Notes: generated by a model not told the origin, from the letters alone. Shown: positions 7,789-19,457, counted from the stretch's first letter. The stretch: DNA of 64,000 nucleotides from Arthrobacter sulfonylureivorans (GCA_004000035.1 RJAE01000003.1:124001-188000), one strand, 5' to 3'. Numbers and translations are program-made.

Positions 7789-9245
7789 ATGGAGCCGCAT
7801 CAGGTGAAGGTCAACGGCGTGCCGCGGGTGTTAGCCGCCGGGCCGCAGGTCAGCTTGCTTGACTGGCTGCGTGGCCAGGGCCTGACCGGGGCCAAGGAAG
7901 GCTGCGCGGAAGGGGAATGCGGCGCCTGCGCCGTTTTGGTGGCGCGCGCCGATGGTCCGGACCGCACCCGCTGGACCGCGGTCAATTCCTGCCTGCCGCC
8001 GGCGCTGGCTTTCGACGGCGGGGAAGTTGTCACGTCCGAAGGGTTCGGACGCGCCCCGGGCGCCTGCACTGCCGAGGAGCTCCACCCGGTCCAGCGCGAA
8101 ATGGCGGACCGCGGCGGCTCCCAGTGCGGCTACTGCACGCCTGGCTTTGTCTGCGCCATGGCGGCCGAGTACTACCGTCCCGAACGGCGGCCCGTCGCCG
8201 CCGGCGAGCCTGCTCCCGACCAGGGCCCCAACGGGTTCGACCTGCATGCGCTGAGCGGAAACCTGTGCCGCTGCACCGGCTACCGACCCATCCGCGACGC
8301 CGCGTATGCCCTAGGTGCGCCGGCGGACGGGGATCAGTTGGCCGCCCGGCGGGAGGCGCCGGCGCCGACCGTCCGGTTGACCCGTTTCGTCTCCGAGCGG
8401 GCGGAATTTATCCGTCCCGGGACGCTGCAGGAACTCCTGGATCGGTTAGAGCAGGAGCCCGACGCCGTCCTCGTGGCTGGGGCCACCGACGTCGGGGTTG
8501 AACGGAACCTGCGGCACAGCCGCCCGCGGTTGGTCCTGGCCATCGACCGGATGGAGGAACTGCGGCGCCTGGACGTGGGAACCGACTACGTGGATATCGG
8601 GGCTGCCCTCACGCTCACCGAGGTGGAGCAGGGACTGGGCGGACGGGTGCCGCTGCTGAACAAACTCTTCCCGCAGTTCGCTTCCCGGCTGATCCGGAAC
8701 AGCGCCACGCTCGGGGGAAACCTCGGGACCGGATCTCCCATCGGCGACGCCGCGCCGGTCCTGCTGGCCCTCGACGCCACCCTGGTGCTGACCTCAAGAC
8801 GCGGCGACCGGCCAGTGGCGCTCGCCGACTACTTCACCGGTTACCGCCGGAGCGTCCGGGAACCGGACGAGATTATCCGCGCCGTTCGGCTGCCGCTGCC
8901 GCTGGCCCCGAGCACCGCCTTCCACAAGGTGGCCAAGCGGCGCTTCGACGACATCTCCTCCGTGGCGGTCGCCTTCGCGGCCCGGTTCGACGGCGCCGTG
9001 CTGACCGAGCTGAAGATTGGACTGGGCGGCGTGGCCGCGACGCCGCTGCGAGCCCGGGCCGCCGAGGACGCGCTGACCGGCACGGAACTGACCGCGGAGA
9101 GCGCGGCGGAAGCTGCCGGCATCCTGGCAGGCGAAGGCACGCCGATGGACGACCACCGGGCCAGCGCCCGCTACCGCACCGCGATGCTGGAGCAGGCGAT
9201 GCTGCGCTTCTACGCTGAAAGCGCCCCGGAGCTGGAGGTGATCCG

Positions 9246-9249
<4 letters not shown>
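7789..9249 (+). CDS. xdhA: Xanthine dehydrogenase small subunit (2x[2Fe-2S] plus FAD domains)
   Basis: 486-residue iron-sulfur/flavin subunit of a molybdenum hydroxylase. The N-terminal plant-type [2Fe-2S] cluster uses Cys39, Cys44, Cys47 and Cys68 (EGCAEGECGACAVL); the helical second cluster uses Cys113, Cys116, Cys160 and Cys162 (CGYCTPG, NLCRCTGYRP). The C-terminal half is a CO-dehydrogenase-type FAD domain with VAGATDVGV and SATLGGNLGTGSPIGD, followed by its C-terminal domain. Fusion of both in one chain is the XdhA layout. It passes electrons from the molybdenum centre of XdhB to NAD. The stop overlaps the GTG of xdhB. Purine oxidation is the default role, but no other purine gene is near, so an aldehyde or N-heterocycle substrate is possible. 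Confidence 0.92.
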
Positions 9250-11623
<2,374 letters not shown>

Positions 11624-11624
<1 letters not shown>

Positions 11625-12478
11625 TGATGGACTGGCTCTCTGCAGTGCAGAATCTGCGCGACGACGGACGCCCCGGCGTGCTCGCCACCGTGGTCTCCGT
11701 GCGGGGCCATGCACCGCGGGAGGCCGGCGCCAAGATGGTCATCGCCGCCGACGGCCTGTGGGACAGCATCGGCGGCGGCAACCTTGAGGCCGAGGTGATC
11801 GATCGTGCCCGCCGCATGATTGACGAGGCGTCCGGCGCGCCCGAAACCCTGACATTTGCCCTCAACGAGCACGCGGCAAACCAGCACGGACGTCAGTGCT
11901 GCGGCGGCGAGGTTCAGGTCCTCCTGGAGCCGCTGCGCAATGATCCTGTAGTGGCGATCTTCGGCGTCGGGCACGTGGGGTTCGAGTTGGCCCGGATTCT
12001 CTCCCGGCTGCGCCTGCGCCTGTACCTGATCGACAGCCGGACCGGGCAGCTCGATCTGCTCCGGCTGGCCGACGTGACCGCCGGCAGCGCCACCGTCACG
12101 GTCCACCACACGCCGGCACCGGAGACAGTGCTGCAGGCCTTGCCGGCCGGTTCGCATGTCTACATCATGACTCATGACCACGCCGAGGATTTCCTGCTGT
12201 GCGACGCCGCGCTGCGCCGCGGCGGATTGGACGTTGGCCTGATCGGCTCGACGGCTAAGTGGGCTCGGTTCCGCCAGCGGCTGCGCGTGGAAGGGCATGA
12301 GGACGTCGACTCCATCCGCTGCCCGATTGGCCTGCCCGGCATCGGCGGCAAGGCCCCGGCCGCCATCGCCGTGGCGGTCGCCGCGGAACTGCTTGGCAGG
12401 ATGGGCGGCGCGGTGTCGGGAACCTCCGGACCAGAATCCTCAGAGCGGCGGGTTACTGCTCCTCCGAATGCCGGCTGA
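11624..12478 (+). CDS. xdhC: XdhC family molybdenum cofactor maturation factor
   Basis: 284-residue XdhC protein, which binds sulfurated molybdenum cofactor and inserts it into the XdhB-type apoenzyme. The N-terminal XdhC/CoxI domain has LATVVSVRGHAPREAGAKMVI, GGGNLEAEVI and the conserved RQCCGGEVQV; the C-terminal Rossmann-like part has IFGVGHVGFELARIL and IMTHDHAEDFLLCDAAL, then GLPGIGGKAPAAIAVAVAAELL. Two adjacent ATGs exist; the first (11624) overlaps the xdhB stop as TGATG. The operon xdhA-xdhB-xdhC is complete. The last 26 nt overlap a tiny minus-strand reading frame. Confidence 0.93.
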
Positions 12479-12560
12479 ACCCGAGTACTTCGCCGCGGGT
12501 GCCGTCCATCCAGATGCTCTGGCAGGCGGCAGCCATCTCGGTCGTCGTCGCTGTAACCAC
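12453..12560 (-). CDS. Possible 35-residue small protein, translated after the 2-hydroxyacid dehydrogenase
   Basis: A GTG two nt after the stop of the dehydrogenase gene opens a 35-codon frame ending in SRHSEEQ, with the segment MAAACQSIWMDGTRGEVLGF. Composition is plausible for a protein but no ribosome-binding site is seen, and the end overlaps xdhC by 26 nt on the opposite strand. No family recognised. It could equally be non-coding. Confidence 0.2.
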   Translation of the reverse strand: MVTATTTEMAAACQSIWMDGTRGEVLGFSRHSEEQ

Positions 12561-12562
12561 GG

Positions 12563-13534
12563 TTAGGACGGTGCGGCGAAGCCCAGCTTTTTGTCGATCA
12601 CGTTCTCCAGCGGCTGCTGCCGGACGTAGCGGCCGAAGTTGTCCGCGAACTGGCCGGCGAGCTGCGGCAGCCAGCCCCGGGCGTCGCCGCTCAGGTGCGG
12701 GGAGATGATCACGTTGTCCATCGTCCACAACGGGTGGTCGGCCGGCAGCGGCTCGACTTCAAACACGTCCAGGGCCGCGCCGGCGATGGCGCCGGCCTGC
12801 AGCGCCGACACCAACGCCTCGGTATGCACACTGGCACCGCGGCCCACGTTGATCAGCCGGGCGGTGGGTTTCATGGCCTTCAGCACGGGCGCGTCGACCA
12901 GATGCCGGGTCTGCTCGGTCAGCGGTGCCGCCACCACCACCCAGTCAAAACCATCGACGACGGCGGCCAGTTCCGACGATGCGTAGACGTCGCCGAAATC
13001 CGCATCACCGCTGCGTGCCGTTCGCCCGGCCCCGGCGACGCGCAGGCCCACGGCTCTGAGGACGCGGGCGATTTCACGTCCGATGGCTCCGGTGCCGACG
13101 ATCAGCGCACGGCTGGATTCCAGCCGCTCGGTCTCCCTATGCTGCCAGGTCCGCTCCCGTTGCAGGGACAGCAGGCCGGGCAGGTTCTTGGCGAAGGCCA
13201 GCATCCCGGTGAGCACGAATTCGGCCATCGGCCGGTCGAAGATGCCGCGGGCGTTGGTCACCACCACGCCGGATTCCCGCAGGTCCTCGAACAGGAGCTT
13301 GTCTACGCCGGCGGCGGCCACATGGAGCCACTCCAGCGAGCCGGCGGCATGCCAGGCATCCTCCAGCGCGGAGGAGAAGAAGTCCCAGAGCAACAGCACC
13401 TGCGCACCATCGAGTGCCTCGGCCAGTTGGTCCGCGGTGGCATACCGTACCTCGGCGGCAGCCTCCACGTCCGCCATGCCCGGCGGGAGATTGTCTTTGT
13501 ACAGGACAGCGACCACCGGCTTGTCGGCAGCCAT
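12563..13534 (-). CDS. D-isomer specific 2-hydroxyacid dehydrogenase
   Basis: 323-residue NAD(P)-dependent oxidoreductase of the D-2-hydroxyacid dehydrogenase family. The Rossmann motif GTGAIGREIARVL sits in the middle of the protein, and the catalytic set is complete: Arg in INVGRGASV, Glu in LDVFEVEPLP and His in ISPHLSG. GRTARS after the second strand of the fold suggests NADP preference, as in glyoxylate/hydroxypyruvate-type enzymes; this is inference. GGAGAG lies 6 nt before the ATG. It is convergent with xdhC and co-oriented with the ThDP enzyme 187 nt upstream, possibly acting on a 2-oxo acid or 2-hydroxyacid from the same pathway. Confidence 0.9.
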   Translation of the reverse strand: MAADKPVVAVLYKDNLPPGMADVEAAAEVRYATADQLAEALDGAQVLLLWDFFSSALEDAWHAAGSLEWLHVAAAGVDKLLFEDLRESGVVVTNARGIFDRPMAEFVLTGMLAFAKNLPGLLSLQRERTWQHRETERLESSRALIVGTGAIGREIARVLRAVGLRVAGAGRTARSGDADFGDVYASSELAAVVDGFDWVVVAAPLTEQTRHLVDAPVLKAMKPTARLINVGRGASVHTEALVSALQAGAIAGAALDVFEVEPLPADHPLWTMDNVIISPHLSGDARGWLPQLAGQFADNFGRYVRQQPLENVIDKKLGFAAPS

Positions 13535-13680
13535 CAGGCGCTCTCCGCAGCACTGGGCTCAAGGGCTTCGCGTTTCAGTAAGGTCTCCCGCATCTCAGCC
13601 ATCATCCATCTTTCCGTTGCCGCGCTGCCTTGGCCCCGGTGGCCGTGACCATCCTAGAGGAGTCAGCGGTTCCGTTGTGG

Positions 13681-13721
13681 CCGGGGGCGCCGCCTCGAGG
13701 CCCGCCGGAGCGGCGCCCCGG
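13681..13721 (-). terminator. Rho-independent-like hairpin after the ThDP enzyme gene
   Basis: CCGGGGGCGCCGC at 13681-13693 pairs with GCGGCGCCCCGG at 13710-13721 with one bulged base, directly after the stop codon of the minus-strand gene. No clear T-run follows. Confidence 0.5.
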
Positions 13722-15374
13722 CTACTGCTTCTTCAAGGTCGCTTCGATGATCTCCAGGATGTACGGGGCCACAACGCCCCCGGAGACCCGGAGGTCGGCG
13801 ACGAAGGTGCCGCTGGCGCCGCCGTCGACCCATGCCTGTACAGCAGCCAGGTCGTCAAGTGTCTGGATGACGGCGGACTGGGCGCCGAAGGATGCGCCGG
13901 CCAAAGCAAAATCCACTTGGTTGATTCGCATGATCTCCTGGTCCAGGCCCTGCGACCCGTACTGGTGTACCTCGGCGCCGTAGGCGGCGTCGTTGAAGAC
14001 CAGCACGACGGCGCTGCGGGCTGTTCGGATGAGCGAATCCAGGTCCGGCAAAGCCATGAGGCCTCCGCCGTCCCCGGTCACGGCGACAACCGTAGCGTCC
14101 GGCCGGGCGACGGCGGCGCCGACGGCGGACGGCAGGCCAAGACCGATGGACTGGTAAGCGGTGCCGACCAGCGTGATGCTGTCGGCGGCATGCAGGTCAA
14201 AATAGGTGTTGGCCCATCCGATGAAGTGGCCGCCGTCGGAGGCGACAACCCGGTTTGTCGGCAGGATATCGTTCAGCTGCCGCATCGCACTACGCGGGTC
14301 CAACCGGCCGTCCGGCGCAGCCACCTCGCCTGGCTCCCGGTCGAAGTGGTGCCGGCTGTTCTTCGCTTCGGACACGGTTCCCTGCCAAGGCTCACGGGAC
14401 GAAACCGGCTCTCCGAGCGCCTCGGCCAGCGCCTTGACGGCCAGCAGCGCATCGCCGCGGACAAAATCCGTCACGAGCGGGTTCGTGCGAGCTTCGGCGA
14501 TGTCCACCTGAATGATCGCTGCATCCGGAGCGAACGCATGCCCGAAAGCAGTCGTGAACTGGTTCAGTCCTGCCCCCACCACCAAGACGGCGTCGGCCTG
14601 CTTGATGAGGGAGCCGGATGCTTCCGACGCGAAGCCTCCGGCTCCGCCCAAGTCCCACGGCTGTCCGGCGAACAAGCCGCGGGCGGGAGCCGTGGAGGCA
14701 GTCAGCGCGCGCAGCTTGCCGACCAGACCGTGCAACTCGGCCGCCGCCGCTTTGGCACCGCGGCCGGCAAGAACCAGGGGGCGCCGGGCGGAGGTCAACA
14801 CGGCGGCAGCACGCGCCACGGCCTCTGGCTCCGGTGCCAGCGGCGCCGGCAGGGCCGGGAGATCGGGGATGGCCTCCGACTCGACCGCCTGAGGTGCCAG
14901 ATCGTAGGGAATGGCCAGGACAACAGGCGTCCGGTGGGCCAGCGCATGGTGGATGGCCTCAACGGTTACCTTCCCTGCAGAGGAGGCATCCACGGAGAAG
15001 GTAGGAACTCCAACGGCGGCCGCAATCGCGGCCTGGTCCACATCCCAGGCTCGCGGGCCCGGCGTCGGTGCATCCCCGGTGACCAGAACCAGGGGGGTGC
15101 GGGCCTGGGCCGCCTCGGCCAACGGGGTGATGGCATTGGTGAACCCTGGGCCGTAGGTGGTTGTGGCCACTGCGAGTTTGCCCGACACCCGGTGGTACGC
15201 ATCGGCGGCTGCCACCGTCCCCGCCTCATGCCGGACCGCCGTGACTTCCACCTGAGTCTTGGCTAGCGCGTCAAGGAACCAGGCGTTGCCATTGCCCATG
15301 AGTGCGAAAGCATGTGAAACATGCTTGGCCACGGACTGGGCCACCAAGCCGGAAACAGTGGTTTTCAAGGTCAT
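13722..15374 (-). CDS. ThDP-dependent enzyme, acetolactate synthase-like
   Basis: 550-residue thiamine-diphosphate enzyme of the acetolactate synthase/benzoylformate decarboxylase superfamily with all three domains. The N-terminal pyrimidine-binding domain has the activating glutamate in AVRHEAGTVAAADAYHRVSGK; a central domain follows; the C-terminal pyrophosphate-binding domain has the GDGGGLMALPDLDSL...NDAAYG motif (GDG to N spacing as in the family). Start at 15374 is the first Met that matches the usual N terminus (MTLKTTVSGLVAQSVAKH); the ribosome-binding site is poor (GAGGA touches the ATG), so this start is only likely. The product could be a decarboxylase, carboligase or acetyltransferase; motifs do not decide. 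An IclR gene lies immediately upstream in the same direction. Confidence 0.82.
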   Translation of the reverse strand: MTLKTTVSGLVAQSVAKHVSHAFALMGNGNAWFLDALAKTQVEVTAVRHEAGTVAAADAYHRVSGKLAVATTTYGPGFTNAITPLAEAAQARTPLVLVTGDAPTPGPRAWDVDQAAIAAAVGVPTFSVDASSAGKVTVEAIHHALAHRTPVVLAIPYDLAPQAVESEAIPDLPALPAPLAPEPEAVARAAAVLTSARRPLVLAGRGAKAAAAELHGLVGKLRALTASTAPARGLFAGQPWDLGGAGGFASEASGSLIKQADAVLVVGAGLNQFTTAFGHAFAPDAAIIQVDIAEARTNPLVTDFVRGDALLAVKALAEALGEPVSSREPWQGTVSEAKNSRHHFDREPGEVAAPDGRLDPRSAMRQLNDILPTNRVVASDGGHFIGWANTYFDLHAADSITLVGTAYQSIGLGLPSAVGAAVARPDATVVAVTGDGGGLMALPDLDSLIRTARSAVVLVFNDAAYGAEVHQYGSQGLDQEIMRINQVDFALAGASFGAQSAVIQTLDDLAAVQAWVDGGASGTFVADLRVSGGVVAPYILEIIEATLKKQ

Positions 15375-15428
15375 TCCTCTACGAGAAGGCGCAGGAAGTC
15401 GTTCTTCCCAACGCAGCCAAGATGAAAT

Positions 15429-15465
15429 CGTGGGGGAAGCGCTTGCGAAATCCCACGAGACGGGA
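15429..15465. promoter_or_regulatory. Inverted repeats upstream of the ThDP enzyme gene, candidate operator
   Basis: CGTGGG (15429-15434) and CCCACG (15452-15457) form an inverted repeat; overlapping it, TCCC-N7-GGGA at 15451-15465 has the 15-bp geometry typical of IclR sites. It lies 55-90 bp upstream of the ThDP gene and downstream of the IclR gene, so it is placed to control the former. No binding site is proven. Confidence 0.35.
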
Positions 15466-15517
15466 ATCACATTATCAACATATAGGAAGTACGCCCAACG
15501 CGGAATGTATCTCGTGG

Positions 15518-16162
15518 TTAAATCGCGAGGGCTTCGGTAATGCGGCGCGCGGCTTCACCCACCTGGGGGCCGTAATCTTGGCCAACAGTGGTTCGGATTC
15601 GTGACACTGGAACGGCAAGGCAGACCGTGGCTACGATGGCGCCCTCGGCCCGGACGGGAGCGCTGACCGACGCCAGCCCCGGAGTGCGTTCGCTGTCCGT
15701 TTCATCCCAGCCGTTTTCGTCAATGGCTTGGAGCGCTTCCGGCAGGCCGGCGAGGATTCGGCCGCTTGAACCGGCGGGGAGGGGGAGGCTGCTGCCCCGT
15801 GCCAGGGTGACCCTCAGCTCGCTGCGGCTGTCGGCGCTCACTTGGCAGACTCGCTGCGATCCGCGGCGGACCCAGAGCTGCGCCGTCTCGCCCGTCTCGT
15901 CGCGCAGCTCGGCAAGTGCCGGTTCGGCAATGGCCAGAAGCGGCGAGCGGATGAACCGGGGGCCGAGCCGGAAGTCACCGGACGGGGTGCGGGCCAGATA
16001 GTCATAGTTGGCCATGGCCTGGGCGAGGCGGTGCGCCGTTGAAACAGAGAGGGAAGTGCGGTGCGCCAACTCGGTGGCGGAAGCGGCGCCCCCGTCGACG
16101 GCGTCGAGGATCGCCGTGATGCGGTCAAGCATCCGGTTGCTGTTGGCAGATTCTGCGGGCAT
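15518..16162 (-). CDS. IclR family transcriptional regulator (short)
   Basis: 214-residue IclR-type regulator, somewhat shorter than the usual 240-270. The winged helix-turn-helix is at about 8-65 (MLDRITAILDAVDGGAASATELAHRTSLSVSTAHRLAQAMANYDYL), and the effector domain includes ELRDETGETAQLWVRRGSQRVCQVSADSRSELRVTLARGSSLPLPAGSSGRIL. It reads in the same direction as the ThDP enzyme 143 nt downstream, which is its probable target. The arginine-rich, serine-rich pocket segment hints at a small acid effector, but that is inference. Confidence 0.88.
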   Translation of the reverse strand: MPAESANSNRMLDRITAILDAVDGGAASATELAHRTSLSVSTAHRLAQAMANYDYLARTPSGDFRLGPRFIRSPLLAIAEPALAELRDETGETAQLWVRRGSQRVCQVSADSRSELRVTLARGSSLPLPAGSSGRILAGLPEALQAIDENGWDETDSERTPGLASVSAPVRAEGAIVATVCLAVPVSRIRTTVGQDYGPQVGEAARRITEALAI

Positions 16163-16232
16163 GAGTCATAGGGTATCCGCTGGCCGGCCAGCCAAGAACA
16201 GGACAGCCCGGAGCTCTTCGGCACCTAGAGTT

Positions 16233-16922
16233 TCACGGGCGGGGCGGCTGGTTGCCCTTGGTCTTGAGTTCTCCCAGCTGGCCCTCGACTTCCGCGCTGG
16301 CCTCGAGCCATTCGAAGGCGGCCTGTACCTGGGGCGAGTCCGGATCCGACCAGGCAATTTCATTACGGGCAGCTGCCTCGGCCTCGATTCGGCGGGTCTC
16401 CCGCTCGGCATCCCGGGCAGCCGACTGGATGCCGGTTGCGCTGCCGGCTGCCGCCGACGCGGCCTGTTGCATGCCGAGCGTGGCTTGGGCCACGCTGTGG
16501 CGGGCTTGAAGGGCCTGGAATTGCATCCGACTTTCGTCGATCCGAAGAGACAGCCGGCCCAGCTCGCCGTTCAGTTGGCGCCACTGATCGGCCATGCGCT
16601 CATACTGCCGGGAGAGCGCTTGCACCCGTTTGGACGCGGTGATGCTGCGGTGCAGGGCCTCGCGGGCACCGTCGTCGTCGCCCCTGGCTACGCACTCTTC
16701 GGCGTAGCGGTCGCAGTAGGACTGCTCTGCCTTGGCCTCGTCCAGCAGCAGCTCGATCCGGCGGCAGTCAGCGGCGATGTCGGCAACGCTGCGTCGGGCT
16801 TGGTCCACGGCTTCATACTGTTGTTGCTGGCTGGCCGCGATGGTGGCCAAGGGATCCACCGGTGCCTCTTTGGCCGTACGGTTGGCACGGATAATGCGTC
16901 CGATGCGGCGTTTAATGGACAC
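16233..16922 (-). CDS. Coiled-coil protein, PspA/IM30-like
   Basis: 229-residue, almost wholly alpha-helical protein starting MSIKRRIGRIIRANRTAK, with long coiled-coil stretches (about 40-190) and a helical C terminus. This is the architecture of PspA/IM30 membrane-stress proteins, which coat the inner face of damaged membranes, but the match is by architecture and not by a diagnostic motif. The GTG start has AGGAG 5 nt upstream, placed inside the end of the preceding gene. It follows a single-pass membrane protein by 1 nt, so the two form a translationally linked pair; the membrane protein could be its partner. Confidence 0.65.
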   Translation of the reverse strand: MSIKRRIGRIIRANRTAKEAPVDPLATIAASQQQQYEAVDQARRSVADIAADCRRIELLLDEAKAEQSYCDRYAEECVARGDDDGAREALHRSITASKRVQALSRQYERMADQWRQLNGELGRLSLRIDESRMQFQALQARHSVAQATLGMQQAASAAAGSATGIQSAARDAERETRRIEAEAAARNEIAWSDPDSPQVQAAFEWLEASAEVEGQLGELKTKGNQPPRP

Positions 16923-16923
16923 A

Positions 16924-17622
16924 TTAGCTCCTGGTGGGGTTGGACCGGCGCTGCGCCGGAGCGGACTGGCGGCGCGGCTGGACGTACAGCCAACCGTGTG
17001 GCGGGACAATGGTGCCGTGGCCGCCAGGGGTGCCTCGGTACGACGAAGACCACGCTTGCAACGCTTCGACCTCGCGGGACAAGTGCCTGCCGGCCAGTTC
17101 CAACTGTTCGGCGTCGGCGGAATAACCTGCCTCCATCAGATGCTGGCGCAGCTCGCCGGAGAGTCTGTTCAGCTGTTCCGTACGGCCGGTCAAGCTGGCG
17201 GCCAGCGAGCGCTTAACCCCTGGATCGGGCTCTCCCTCGGCCAGCTTCAACTGTTCATCCAAGGACCGGGACGCGGCCTGCAGCCTGCCCGCCACCAGCG
17301 GCAGTTCGCCGACGGGGCGGCCCTCCGCGAAGGCAGCGGCCAACGCACGTTCCGTCGCTTCGGCCGAGCGCTGCAGGCCGAGCCGATGTCGCGCAAGGCG
17401 GCGGCCGGCGTCGTCCTTGGTATAGCTGTGCACAGTCAGGGTTCCCCTGCGCAGCCCGTTCCGGAGCCTGCGGGAGCGCCGGATCCTGCGAATCACCAGC
17501 CACAGGCCCACGGCCGCAGCAGTGCCGACGCACAGCATGGTGATGCCGGTAAACAAGAGGATCTGCAGGACCATGTCGGCCAGGAAGGATCCGGAACTGG
17601 CGGTCGCTGGGGTCAAGGGCAT
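16924..17622 (-). CDS. Single-pass membrane protein with helical cytoplasmic domain
   Basis: 232 residues. One hydrophobic segment at about 16-44 (MVLQILLFTGITMLCVGTAAAVGLWLVI) is followed by a strongly basic stretch (RRIRRSRRLRNGLRRG), predicting an outside N terminus and a cytoplasmic C-terminal domain rich in helices. The C-terminal 30 residues are Pro/Gly/Arg-rich. No enzyme motif seen. It is co-transcribed with the PspA-like protein downstream (1-nt gap), which fits a membrane anchor for that protein. Function not recognised. Confidence 0.7.
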   Translation of the reverse strand: MPLTPATASSGSFLADMVLQILLFTGITMLCVGTAAAVGLWLVIRRIRRSRRLRNGLRRGTLTVHSYTKDDAGRRLARHRLGLQRSAEATERALAAAFAEGRPVGELPLVAGRLQAASRSLDEQLKLAEGEPDPGVKRSLAASLTGRTEQLNRLSGELRQHLMEAGYSADAEQLELAGRHLSREVEALQAWSSSYRGTPGGHGTIVPPHGWLYVQPRRQSAPAQRRSNPTRS

Positions 17623-17701
17623 GCCTTAAGTTTGCCCCCGGATACCCGATTCCTGCCAGTGGGAGGGAAAGTCGCCGGCAAACAGGAAAGCGACGGCACA
17701 A

Positions 17702-17739
17702 CAATGGAGCCGGTTCCCGTGCGGGAACCGGCTCCATTG
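17702..17739. terminator. Perfect 17-bp hairpin downstream of the cold-shock gene
   Basis: CAATGGAGCCGGTTCCC at 17702-17718 and its exact complement at 17723-17739 flank a 4-nt loop GTGC. It lies 31 nt after the stop of the minus-strand cold-shock gene and upstream of the next minus-strand gene, so it should insulate the two. Confidence 0.8.
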
Positions 17740-17770
17740 GAAAGACTAGTGCGGCGTTGCCGCTGCCGTC

Positions 17771-17977
17771 TTAGAGGCCGCGGATGTTAGCAGCCTGCAG
17801 GCCCTTGGGGCCCTGCACGGTTTCGAATTCAACCTTCTGGTCTTCACGCAGTTCGCGGTATCCGCCACTGTTCTCGATGGCCGAGTAGTGAGCGAAAACG
17901 TCGGCCGAGCCGTCGTCCGGAGCGATGAAGCCGAAGCCCTTTTCAGAGTTAAACCACTTGACGGTTCCAGTTGCCAT
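17771..17977 (-). CDS. cspA: Cold-shock protein, CspA family
   Basis: 68-residue single-domain OB-fold RNA/DNA-binding protein. Both nucleic-acid motifs are present: RNP1 as KGFGFI and RNP2 as DVFAHY. The length is that of the family. The start [14 protein letters not shown] has GGAGGAG upstream; an in-frame ATG 14 codons earlier lacks such a site. It acts as an RNA chaperone in the cytoplasm. It is divergent from a fatty acid desaturase; both products are classical cold-adaptation functions, which suggests shared temperature response. Confidence 0.96.
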   Translation of the reverse strand: MATGTVKWFNSEKGFGFIAPDDGSADVFAHYSAIENSGGYRELREDQKVEFETVQGPKGLQAANIRGL

Positions 17978-18283
17978 TTTTTGTACTCCTCCGAGTAATT
18001 CACAATCCGCGGACTTCACGAATCGCTTGCAGCGGTGTTTTTCGTCCGCCGTTCAGAGAAGCACAAGTCCTTCGGTGAAGGACCTGTTGCTCAAAATCAA
18101 ATGCGCAACACAACAACTACAAGATTCACTGTACAGGATAGCGGCCGGGATGCCGAATGGCAGTACCACGGCCGTGCGGCGTTCAGCGTGCGTTCAGCAT
18201 GTCCGAGTAGAGTGATCTTCATCTACGGGGTATCCGCCCTACTGAAGCGGCTGGGAAGTCGGACTCGATCCACTGAAGGCCGC
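17978..18283. promoter_or_regulatory. 306-nt divergent upstream region of cspA and the desaturase
   Basis: No gene is supported here. The region should hold the 5' untranslated leader of cspA (usually long in this family) and the desaturase promoter. It is noticeably lower in GC than its surroundings around 18090-18140. I could not identify a cold-box sequence with confidence. Confidence 0.4.
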
Positions 18284-19387
18284 ATGAGCATATCTGTATC
18301 TCCACCAGCAACCTCCACCCGCAGCAAGCGCGGTTCGTCGGCTGCCACCGGCTACTCCCAACTGCTGAACACGGTCCGGGATGCCGGCCTGCTCAGGAAG
18401 CGCAGCGGCTTCTACATCAGCCTGTTCGTTGCGCTGGCGCTGGGACTCGGCGGCGCGGTGACCGGGTTCGTGCTGCTGGGCGACAGTTGGTTCCAGCTAC
18501 TGATTGCCGCAGCGCTCGGAATCCTGTTCACGCAGTTGGCGTTCCTAGCCCACGAGGCGGCCCACAGGCAGGTCTTCGAGTCCGGTCCCGCTAACGACCG
18601 TGCCGGAAGGTTCCTGGCCAACGCTGTTGTGGGAATCAGCTTCCAGTGGTGGATGAACAAGCACAGCCGCCATCATGGCAACCCGAACACTATTGGCAAA
18701 GATCCTGACATCGAACAGGACACCATTTCCTTCCTGCCGGAGCAGGCGGCCGAGCGCAAGGGCCTGATGGCCTGGTTCACCCGCCGCCAGGGCTACCTTT
18801 TCTTCCCGCTGCTGATGCTCGAGGGCCTCAACCTGCACGCCACGTCGATCAAATCGTTGTTTGCCCGCGGTCAGGTCAAGGGCCGCAAGCGAGAACTAGC
18901 TATCCTCTTCGCCCGGTTGTCGCTGTACATCGCAGCGATTTTCATCTTCCTGCCCACCGGTATGGCGTTCGCTTTCATCGGGGTCCAGTTGGCCGTCTTC
19001 GGCGTCTACATGGGTGCGTCCTTTGCGCCGAACCACAAGGGCATGCCGTTGATCCCCAAGGATTCCAAGGTGGACTTCCTCAGCCGGCAGGTCCTGACCA
19101 GCCGTAACATCATCGGCCGTACCCGGTTTGGAAGCGGCTCCATCAACGCCTTGATGGGCGGGCTGAACTACCAGGTGGAGCACCACCTCTTCCCCAGCAT
19201 GCCGCGGCCCAATCTGGCCAAGGCCGCCGAGATCGTGCGCGAATACTGCGCCACCCACAAGATCCCGTACACGGAAACGTCGCTGCCCAAGTCCTACGGA
19301 ATTGTGGTGCAGTACCTGAACAAGGTGGGACTCTCCGCCCGGGATCCGTTCGACTGCCCGATGGTGGCCGAGTACCGCCGGCTCTAG
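18284..19387 (+). CDS. Membrane fatty acid desaturase
   Basis: 367-residue integral membrane acyl desaturase/hydroxylase-fold protein. The three histidine boxes are clear: HEAAH after the second membrane segment, HSRHH in WMNKHSRHHGNPNT, and QVEHH in LNYQVEHHLFPSMPR. Hydrophobic pairs lie at about 45-85 and 205-245. The ATG at 18284 has GAAGG 6 nt upstream; the frame stays open further upstream without a better start. It introduces a double bond into acyl chains, needing an electron donor not encoded here. The divergent cspA gene suggests a role in cold adaptation of the membrane. Confidence 0.92.
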   Translation: MSISVSPPATSTRSKRGSSAATGYSQLLNTVRDAGLLRKRSGFYISLFVALALGLGGAVTGFVLLGDSWFQLLIAAALGILFTQLAFLAHEAAHRQVFESGPANDRAGRFLANAVVGISFQWWMNKHSRHHGNPNTIGKDPDIEQDTISFLPEQAAERKGLMAWFTRRQGYLFFPLLMLEGLNLHATSIKSLFARGQVKGRKRELAILFARLSLYIAAIFIFLPTGMAFAFIGVQLAVFGVYMGASFAPNHKGMPLIPKDSKVDFLSRQVLTSRNIIGRTRFGSGSINALMGGLNYQVEHHLFPSMPRPNLAKAAEIVREYCATHKIPYTETSLPKSYGIVVQYLNKVGLSARDPFDCPMVAEYRRL

Positions 19388-19416
19388 CCCTCAGTCTCTA
19401 GCGCTCAGCAGGTTCC

Positions 19417-19457
19417 CGACGGTTGCCGGTGTCCAACGCGGACACCGGCAACCGTCG
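19417..19457. terminator. Bidirectional terminator between desaturase and aldo/keto reductase genes
   Basis: An 18-bp perfect inverted repeat (19417-19434 and 19440-19457) with a 5-nt loop AACGC, followed by TTT on the plus strand, lies between two convergent genes. Confidence 0.85.
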
